In this document: positions 1-6,460 of the stretch, piece after piece
Numbering within the stretch: the first letter of the stretch is position 1
Layout of the letters: each line of letters begins with the position of its first letter
NCBI RefSeq assembly: GCF_000517105.1
Contig: NZ_KI912149.1
Span: 280 to 64,279, forward strand
Direction: 5' to 3'
Origin: Fischerella sp. PCC 9605
GTDB lineage: Bacteria > Cyanobacteriota > Cyanobacteriia > Cyanobacteriales > Nostocaceae
Length of the DNA: 64,000 nt
Notes under the pieces: generated by a model
Databases searched by the model: none
The model's input: only the letters and a program-made list of their open reading frames with translations
What the model was told of the DNA's origin: nothing
Translations under genes and position numbers: made by a program

Positions 1-500
1 GGATATGTCTTTGGTTCTTTTATCTTTAATAACCGGGTTTTAACCTCTTTACCTTTGCTAATGTGATGTAAAAAAGACTTGTACTTACGCCCTGGTTGCA
101 ATTGATAGCGATAAGAATCAATCCCTTTAGCTATTGCTATACGTTCTTGAAACTCATAGAATCCACAAACAGTTGTTAGGCAGTGATTAATAGTCTTTTC
201 AGAACGTTTGGAAACTTGTGGCTCAATAAATAAAACTCCAGAATTAGGGTTTCTCAACCAGTGGATAAAGTTTGATAGCTGCTCCAAATCAATTTCGAGC
301 CAATCTAGCTTTGAGTCTCGCAGAAACTCCCAGAACAGCTTGAGGTTGTGAGCATAGGTCCCAATAGTGTTTGGAGAGCGCCCTAAGCTATCCAGGTAGT
401 GTAGGTATTTTTGAATTGGCTCAATAGGTAAATAATCATCATCTAACACCATCCAAACTGGACGGTCTGTGTCGGGGAGGATACCCTTTTGGACTTTCAT
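1..500 (-). CDS. Tyrosine recombinase, Tn554 TnpA-like (N-terminal part, cut by the left edge)
   Basis: An open frame of 166 codons runs from an ATG at 498-500 off the left edge without a stop. The visible part contains DDDYLPIEPIQKYL and GRSPNTIGTYAHNLKLFWEF, which match the SAM-like core-binding domain of phage-integrase-type recombinases; the wording is closest, from memory, to TnpA of Tn554-type transposons, which work with TnpB and TnpC. The catalytic Arg-His-Arg-Tyr domain would lie outside the window, so activity cannot be judged. The element's end should fall between this start and about 770, but Tn554 elements have no terminal inverted repeats, so no boundary can be seen. Confidence 0.8.
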   Translation of the reverse strand, partial: MKVQKGILPDTDRPVWMVLDDDYLPIEPIQKYLHYLDSLGRSPNTIGTYAHNLKLFWEFLRDSKLDWLEIDLEQLSNFIHWLRNPNSGVLFIEPQVSKRSEKTINHCLTTVCGFYEFQERIAIAKGIDSYRYQLQPGRKYKSFLHHISKGKEVKTRLLKIKEPKTY

Positions 501-753
501 CCTCACTCACTCTGAATATCGATGTTTACATTATAGACTTAGATAATTAATTTATATATATGTAAAAACAGCGTAGCGATAAAACTTCATATCAGCTACG
601 CTGTTGTTGTTGTTATTTATAATTTAATAAGACATAAAATGGAGCAGCAAATATAATTTCTAAAGTAGCGGCAACATTGGGAATTAACTTCAATGGAGTC
701 AGTAGAGGCGCATTGGCTACGCCATTAAGAGTTCGTTTGTGGACTCTTAAGAA

Positions 754-809
754 TCCCCCGACTTTTTGCTTAAATGAGCGAAGCGATATTTAAGCAAAAA
801 GTCGGGGGA
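754..809. repeat. Perfect 21-bp inverted repeat (hairpin)
   Basis: Arms at 754-774 (TCCCCCGACTTTTTGCTTAA plus A) and 789-809 are exact reverse complements around a 14-base loop. The right arm carries no U tract after it, so it is not a standard terminator. It overlaps the ATG at 774 of the next gene. Confidence 0.85.
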
Positions 810-1379
810 GTGTCAAAGAAAGCAACTCCTCAATTGTACGAACCTCCACAACTGACTAGCACGGGAACCACAGCATATCGCTACCTTGAGCAACCGTTGA
901 AGTTAAGTACCTCCTCCAAAGGAGCTACTCTGACAGGAAGTCGCTATGTGTCTACGCTCACAGACGAAATTTGGACGCAGGACACACAATCGGTTCTCCA
1001 TTACCCTGCTACTTCTACAACAAAAAGTATTTTGCTAGTACAGGATGAAGAACAAACAGCCACGCTCTTACAAGATTATCTTCAGGCAATTGGCTATCAA
1101 GTCGAACGCATCAATAACGGGAATGACTTTTGGGAACGGATGCGAAGCCAACAGCCAAATTTAATTTTGTTGGATTTGGAATTAGCAGGAGATGTCAGCG
1201 GATGGGATTTGTTGATGAAGGTACGACAACAGCCTGGTTTGCATGATTTGCCAATAGTGGCGATCGCATCTGAGAAAACAAAAAACAGCGATCGCGCTTT
1301 CGGTGCTGGTGCTAACGCTTGTTTTAGCAAACCAATAGGTATTATTCAACTAGAGTCAATATTGATGCAGTATTTTTAG
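810..1379 (+). CDS. Response regulator with N-terminal extension and C-terminal receiver domain
   Basis: The last ~115 residues are a CheY-like receiver: acidic pair (DE), phosphoacceptor Asp in ILLDLEL, Ser in place of the switch Thr (IASE) and the conserved Lys in FSKPIG. The first ~70 residues are low-complexity and match nothing I recognise. There is no output domain, so it probably acts by phosphotransfer or protein contact. An upstream ATG at 774 lies inside a perfect inverted repeat and reads through its right arm; I prefer the in-frame GTG at 810, just after the hairpin, although neither start has a convincing ribosome binding site. The next gene converges on it and is also a receiver. 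Confidence 0.75.
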   Translation: MSKKATPQLYEPPQLTSTGTTAYRYLEQPLKLSTSSKGATLTGSRYVSTLTDEIWTQDTQSVLHYPATSTTKSILLVQDEEQTATLLQDYLQAIGYQVERINNGNDFWERMRSQQPNLILLDLELAGDVSGWDLLMKVRQQPGLHDLPIVAIASEKTKNSDRAFGAGANACFSKPIGIIQLESILMQYF

Positions 1380-1470
1380 ATAAATAATGATGACGACTAG
1401 CCAAGTGATGGCAACAAAGACATTGACCAGTCTTCGATAGATTGTTTGAATTTAGAGATTAAATCTTTTT

Positions 1471-1863
1471 TCAACGAAAACGAAAGTCTTCAATATCTTG
1501 GTCTAACTGAATCTGAATGACTTCTAAAATCCGACTAAATCCTACTGTCTTTTTTAGTAAAATGCCTGCCTTCATTTGACTAACTTTTTTGAGGGGATAG
1601 GAAATGTCTATATTTTTTGTTAAAAATATCAAAGGAATTTGAAAATTCGTTGAATTATCATGCATTTTTTGGAATGTTTGATAACCAATTTCCTCAACTA
1701 TCTCCAAAGAGTAAATAATTAAATCTGGGTATTGTTCTTTAGCTAAATATGAACCCATGAAAATATTCTTTGCTTCAATCACATGAAAATTATTATCTCT
1801 GAGAAATTCACATAATAGATTACGAAAATAGCGATCACCTTCAACAACTAAAATGTTCTTCAT
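1471..1863 (-). CDS. Receiver-domain protein lacking the phosphoacceptor Asp (pseudo-receiver)
   Basis: This 130-residue protein has the length and hydrophobic pattern of a single CheY-like domain, beginning MKNILVVEGDRYFRNLL. The position of the phosphorylated Asp is Ser52 (PDLIIYSLEI), and the acidic pair is reduced to E8-G9-D10. The switch Thr (FLTKN) and the Lys of beta-5 (LLKK) remain. It is therefore likely a phosphorylation-independent receiver. Codon use and AT content resemble the neighbours, and the frame is intact, so it is probably a functional gene and not a decayed one. Its partner kinase is not evident. Confidence 0.7.
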   Translation of the reverse strand: MKNILVVEGDRYFRNLLCEFLRDNNFHVIEAKNIFMGSYLAKEQYPDLIIYSLEIVEEIGYQTFQKMHDNSTNFQIPLIFLTKNIDISYPLKKVSQMKAGILLKKTVGFSRILEVIQIQLDQDIEDFRFR

Positions 1864-2068
1864 AATTTTTGAGTGTTTGAGTTATTTTCTAATCATCAGA
1901 CAATGTAATTGATGCTGATGATGATCAAAGGGTGGTGATTTTATCGATTAAATTTGTTTAACTTGATTGTTTAACCCAATCACGCACCCTAATTAAAAAT
2001 GATAAGAAGTATTAGGTTTTGCTGGTGATTACAGGTATCTATTTTGTTTGATTGATGGCAAAGTAGTA

Positions 2069-3757
2069 TCAATCATTTAATTCCATCAATTCTTTTGATT
2101 GAAAATTAGTCGCTACAGGTTGAGAACATCCTGTAATATGAGGACTGATAGAACAAATAGCATCTGTGGTTGTTTCAAAACAATTTGATAACCCAATTGT
2201 TTTTAACAATCCTGAACGTTCTAGTAGTTGTTTAACTTGGGGTTGTAAACCTGTGAGAATTAAGCGGCAGTTATGCCGTTTCAAGTCGTGGTAAATATCC
2301 TCTAAAGCGACTAATCCAGTCGTATCCATATTTGGCACAAACCGCATCCGTAAAATTAAATACTTCACTTCCGGCTCATCTCGGAGGAAGGTAACAAACC
2401 TTTCCGCAGCACCAAAAAATAAAGGGCCATCTACCCGATAAACAGCAATTTCTTTGCCTAATTCCAGAGGAGTACCGGGGGGAAATACTTCTGTTTCAGA
2501 TATTTTGGCTAGGCTTAAATCGCTCATCCGTTTGATAAACAAGACTCCGGCTGCAATCAATCCCACTTCGACAGCAAGAACTAAGTCAAACAAGATTGTC
2601 ACCAGCCAGGTGAGAATCATCACAGCAAAGTCGGAGTAGGTAGCACGTACCAGTAAGCCAATGGCTTCCCACTCAATCATCCGCACGCTAACTACCATCA
2701 AAATGCCAGCAAGTGCTGCCAGAGGAATCTTTGCCGCTAAGGGTGCTAAAGTTAAGACGATCATGGCTAAGGCAATACCGTGAATTACCCCAGACAGTCG
2801 GGTTTTACCGCCAGAACGGACATTGACAGCAGTCCGAGCGATCGCACCTGTGGCTGGAATGCCACCAAAAAATGGAACAATAATATTTGCTATCCCTTGA
2901 CCAATTAATTCGCGATCGCTATTGTGTTTCTCGCTCACGGTCATACCATCAGCTACTACCGCCGATAGCAACGATTCAATACTTCCCAGTGCCGCCAAAG
3001 CCAAAGCAGGATTAATGAGTTCTCGAATCAAGCTAAAATCATCCCAGTGGGGAATACCTTGGGGCATGGGTAAAGATTGCGGAATGCTGCCAATTGTGGG
3101 TACATCGAGATGAAAATAAACAGCTATTGCTGTTGCTAACACCAACCCCACTAAAGAACCTGGTATTTTTGTATTAATCCTGGGCCACAACAGCTTGGTT
3201 ACAACTACCACCATTGCCAGCACAACTGCTGCCCAGTTGACAGCTTCTACATGAGTTACAGTTTGCCAAATTCCCGACAGAAAATGTTCGCTACGCGTTA
3301 GTTGTAAACCAAAGAAATTATTTAACTGACCACAAAAAATAATGACGGCAATACCATTAGTAAAACCTGCCGTCACTGGATAGGGAATAAACTTTACTAG
3401 CCGTCCAAGTTTGGCAACTCCCAAGGCTACCTGGATAATGCCAGCCATTACTCCAGCTATCCAAACTTTCTCAATGCCGTACTTGGCAACAATTCCCACC
3501 AAGATAACAGCCATTGCACCTGTTGGCCCTGTAATCTGTACTGGCGAACCACCAAAAATTGCCGCTACAATTCCTGCCACAATAGCGGTGTAAAGTCCAG
3601 CTTTTGGTTCTACTCCACTTGCCACCGCAAAGGCTAAAGCCAAAGGCAAGGCTACCACTGCTGCTGTCAGTCCTCCCGTCAAATCGCCGCGCAGTCCACC
3701 AAACAAGCGACCCAGACGCAAAAGCTGTGGTTCTTCAAAGGTATCAGATGTTGCCAT
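2069..3757 (-). CDS. SulP-family anion transporter with C-terminal STAS domain
   Basis: An inner-membrane SLC26/SulP permease of about 562 residues. The N-terminal half shows the family signature region (GGLTAAVVALPLALAFAVAS, then SPVQITGPTGAMAVILV), followed by about ten to twelve hydrophobic segments. The last ~120 residues form a STAS domain (VDGPLFFGAAERF, then MDTTGLVALEDI). Cyanobacterial relatives carry bicarbonate (BicA) or sulfate; the sequence alone does not decide the substrate. The frame is open further upstream to an ATG at 3778 and a GTG at 3802; I chose the ATG at 3757 because the residues before it look unconserved. It lies directly behind the ArsR gene (5 to 50 bases) and is probably cotranscribed with it. 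Confidence 0.88.
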   Translation of the reverse strand: MATSDTFEEPQLLRLGRLFGGLRGDLTGGLTAAVVALPLALAFAVASGVEPKAGLYTAIVAGIVAAIFGGSPVQITGPTGAMAVILVGIVAKYGIEKVWIAGVMAGIIQVALGVAKLGRLVKFIPYPVTAGFTNGIAVIIFCGQLNNFFGLQLTRSEHFLSGIWQTVTHVEAVNWAAVVLAMVVVVTKLLWPRINTKIPGSLVGLVLATAIAVYFHLDVPTIGSIPQSLPMPQGIPHWDDFSLIRELINPALALAALGSIESLLSAVVADGMTVSEKHNSDRELIGQGIANIIVPFFGGIPATGAIARTAVNVRSGGKTRLSGVIHGIALAMIVLTLAPLAAKIPLAALAGILMVVSVRMIEWEAIGLLVRATYSDFAVMILTWLVTILFDLVLAVEVGLIAAGVLFIKRMSDLSLAKISETEVFPPGTPLELGKEIAVYRVDGPLFFGAAERFVTFLRDEPEVKYLILRMRFVPNMDTTGLVALEDIYHDLKRHNCRLILTGLQPQVKQLLERSGLLKTIGLSNCFETTTDAICSISPHITGCSQPVATNFQSKELMELND

Positions 3758-3807
3758 ATTGTCCGTTTCAACTCTCATACACAATTTTATTGATGCACAC
3801 ACAGGTG

Positions 3808-4128
3808 TTATTCCATTCTTTCCAAGGCCTCACGCACATCAACAAGATGGTTATTAAACACCTCCAGTGCTGCATCCAGCACCTTGAAAATAGCCTGATC
3901 GCGAATCGAGTAAAAGACGTAGTTACCTTGTTTGCGACTCGTTACCAGATTGAGCCGACGTAGCACTCCCAACTGCTGAGATATTGACGAAGCATCTATT
4001 TCTAGCCACTCGGCAATATAATTCACGTTTTGTTCACCCTGTCGCAGAGTATCCAAGATTTGAATCCGCACAGGGTTAGACAGAACCTTGAAAAAGTCTG
4101 CCTTGAAGTAACTAGGCTCAAAGAGCAT
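3808..4128 (-). CDS. ArsR/SmtB-family winged-helix repressor (copy 1)
   Basis: A 106-residue ArsR-type DNA-binding protein: KVLSNPVRIQILDTLR, then the recognition helix region ASSISQQLGVLRRLNLV and the wing SRKQGNYVFYSI. It has no Cys and no ELCVCDL metal box, so it is not a classical metal sensor. It is transcribed into the SulP gene, and local control of that transporter is the simplest reading. A second copy lies at 6106-6426 with 88 of 106 identical residues. Confidence 0.88.
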   Translation of the reverse strand: MLFEPSYFKADFFKVLSNPVRIQILDTLRQGEQNVNYIAEWLEIDASSISQQLGVLRRLNLVTSRKQGNYVFYSIRDQAIFKVLDAALEVFNNHLVDVREALERME

Positions 4129-4329
4129 CTTAATATCTCTCTATCTTCAAAGTCTTGCAGACAGTTTAGCACTTATGTTATTGTTCAGCAAGAGATATGA
4201 CTCTGGCAACAACCAGACAAAGCAATACCTTTAAACCTCACACCAATTTGAAAAATGACTGTGACAGTATAGATTGCTGAATTAATTGTTTGAGTAAATC
4301 AGATCATATTTTTCATCTAAGGACGCAAA
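4129..4329. promoter_or_regulatory. Divergent spacer between arsR copy 1 and the metallo-beta-lactamase-like gene
   Basis: This 201-base AT-rich spacer must hold the promoters for both directions and the likely operator of the ArsR repressor. I could not fix a -10/-35 pair or a clear dyad. Confidence 0.4.
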
Positions 4330-5208
4330 ATGGAAATCAAAATTTTTGATGTAGATTGTGGTTTTTGTGCATTAATTGTTGCTGACAATAATCATGCGGC
4401 ACTCATTGATTGTGGCTATAATGAGCGAACGGGATTTCGACCAAGCAACTATATTATGAATAGTAATTTGTTGGTGCTAGAACACTTAATTATTTCTAAT
4501 CTTAGCGACGATAACCTAGCCGATCTACCCTACCTAATGGGCAAGGATTTTCAAAGTCAATTTCCTACTAAATTTTTGATTAAAAATCCTTCATTTCATG
4601 CTAATAACTTACCAGAAATAGGGATTCGTAATAATGCCAGAACAGGGAGAATAAATCTTTTAAGCTTAATCAGCGATTGCGATCAAGCAAAGATTATTCA
4701 TCATAGAATAGGGAACATCAGTTTTACTTTTTTCTTTAACAATTACCCCGACTTTTTAGACTATAATAATTTGAGCTTAGTCACCTTTGTCGATTACTTC
4801 GATATCAGCATAATTTTTCCCGGTAATTTGACACATAAAGGTTGGTATTCTCTTCTAGGAAATTCATCATTTCGGGAGCATTTGAGACGAGTCAATTTTT
4901 TTGTGGCATCTAATCATGGACAAGAAAGTGGATATTTACCAAAAATTTTTGATTACTGTAAACCCGATCTAGTAATAATTTCTAACAATTGGAATCAGCC
5001 TATTAAACCAGAAATTAAAAATAAGTATATCAGACATGCTAAAGGTTTCAAAATAGTGAATGAGAATCAAAAATTGCTCACTACCAGCGAACATGGGAAT
5101 ATCACAATTTCTAAGCCTCCCGGAAATAAATTACAGATTTCTATGTCTGAAAGTATATTAATTAAAGACTGCTTCCAGAATGTCAATAGTGTTTCTAGAG
5201 AATTGTAA
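4330..5208 (+). CDS. Metallo-beta-lactamase-fold protein with degenerate metal-binding motif
   Basis: The 292-residue protein opens like the ComEC/Rec2 type of metallo-beta-lactamase domain: MEIKIFDVDCGFCALIVAD, then NHAALIDCGYN. In active members a HxHxDH motif follows; here that site reads ISNLSDDNLADLP with no His. A later SNHG, matching the third metal ligand region, is kept. The domain is thus probably catalytically dead or uses a different chemistry. No signal peptide or membrane segment is visible, so it is likely cytoplasmic. It sits alone between the arsR/sulP pair and a receiver gene; the start ATG is the first in frame. I cannot assign a substrate. Confidence 0.6.
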   Translation: MEIKIFDVDCGFCALIVADNNHAALIDCGYNERTGFRPSNYIMNSNLLVLEHLIISNLSDDNLADLPYLMGKDFQSQFPTKFLIKNPSFHANNLPEIGIRNNARTGRINLLSLISDCDQAKIIHHRIGNISFTFFFNNYPDFLDYNNLSLVTFVDYFDISIIFPGNLTHKGWYSLLGNSSFREHLRRVNFFVASNHGQESGYLPKIFDYCKPDLVIISNNWNQPIKPEIKNKYIRHAKGFKIVNENQKLLTTSEHGNITISKPPGNKLQISMSESILIKDCFQNVNSVSREL

Positions 5209-5370
5209 ATATGTTTAAAGTGTGTAATATTTAGATGATTAAATTAATTTTATTAATGATGAGAGTATTAAGTTTACCTACCAAAAATAGTTATAACATT
5301 TTTCAAGATTGATTTGTAGTTCCACAATAAAATCTCACTAAATTTAGGTAAATACTAAATACAATTTAGA

Positions 5371-5748
5371 ATGGAAAGATTGAGGAAATTGATTATATTA
5401 ATTGACGATTATGACCTCTTTCGCTTATTGATGCGTGACTTACTGAAAGGGCAAAATTATCAAGTTATTGCAACGGATAATGGCATTACTGGTTTACAGC
5501 TAGTACAAGAGCAACAGCCGGATTTAATTATCTGTGATACAGATATGCCAGGGCTGAATGGTTTTGACATCATAGAGAAATTGCACCAGGATTTAAATAC
5601 TACCAAAATTCCTTTTGTTTTGCTTTCATATATGGCAAACAATACTGAGCGTGAACACGCAATACAATTGGGAGCTACTGCTTATTTAAGCAAATTAACA
5701 CCACTCAATCAAATAGTGGAAAAAGTTGCAAGCTACTTAAATAATTAA
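5371..5748 (+). CDS. CheY-like single-domain response regulator
   Basis: A 125-residue receiver with a full active site: D12-D13 (LIDDYD), phosphoacceptor D56 in IICDTDMPGLNGF, Ser86 at the switch position and K108 (YLSKLT). With no output domain, it likely relays phosphate or binds a partner protein. It stands alone in its transcription direction with about 160 bases before it. No cognate histidine kinase is in the window. Confidence 0.85.
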   Translation: MERLRKLIILIDDYDLFRLLMRDLLKGQNYQVIATDNGITGLQLVQEQQPDLIICDTDMPGLNGFDIIEKLHQDLNTTKIPFVLLSYMANNTEREHAIQLGATAYLSKLTPLNQIVEKVASYLNN

Positions 5749-6105
5749 ATTTTGCGCCAAATTTTAGTACTGATACAACTAGCTAGAAATAAAATGTTTC
5801 TTTCAAACAGGCTCTACAACAAACCAATGAGCTACTATTGGCTTAGTTGCAGCCCTATTGAGTCAGTGGTAGCGGTGGCTGTACAGCGAGAATTAAACAG
5901 CCCTATCTCTAGTGAGTCAAAATAATTGGGCTAGGTCGCTAAATATCATACTTAGTTATCTAACTACCTTTCCTATTTTCTGTAATAGCCAAACTTGATA
6001 CAGTTAAGCTCTCCTAATTGCATACTTCATTCGGGCTGTCATTTGCTAAAGCACAAGATAAATGTTAAAGTAACTGAAGAGGTTTGAAGATGCGAAAATA
6101 CTTAG
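5749..6105. other. Intergenic region without a recognisable gene (357 bases)
   Basis: The stretch is AT-rich with scattered stops in all frames. Nothing beyond the likely promoter of the downstream arsR copy can be supported. Confidence 0.5.
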
Positions 6106-6426
6106 ATGGTATTTAAGCCAAGTTATTTTAAAGCGGATATTTTTAAAGTCTTGTCTAACCCTGTGCGGATTCAAATCCTAGATACATTAAGAACGGGAGA
6201 ACAAAGCGTCAACTATATTGCTGAATGGCTGGAGTTGGAAGCTTCCTCTGTGTCTCAGCAATTGGCAGTGCTGCGGAGTCGTAATTTGGTAACAAGCCGC
6301 AAGCAGGGAAACTACGTTTTTTACTCCATAAGAGATCCAGCTATTTTCAAAATTCTAGATGCAGCTTTAGAGGTGTTTAATAATCACCTAGTTGAGGTGC
6401 GCGACACCCTAGAACAATTGGAATGA
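6106..6426 (+). CDS. ArsR/SmtB-family winged-helix repressor (copy 2)
   Basis: A 106-residue paralogue of the ArsR protein at 3808-4128, differing at 18 positions, two of them in the helix-turn-helix region (GVLRRLN becomes AVLRSRN). It likewise lacks metal-binding Cys. It points the other way and has no transporter behind it: the next gene is convergent. It may regulate the same operator as copy 1 from elsewhere, or may be a duplicate that is diverging. The start ATG lies in AGATGGTATTT with only a weak ribosome binding site. Confidence 0.85.
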   Translation: MVFKPSYFKADIFKVLSNPVRIQILDTLRTGEQSVNYIAEWLELEASSVSQQLAVLRSRNLVTSRKQGNYVFYSIRDPAIFKILDAALEVFNNHLVEVRDTLEQLE

Positions 6427-6460
6427 ATGCGATCGCCGAAAGTTTTGGCATTGCGAAGGT

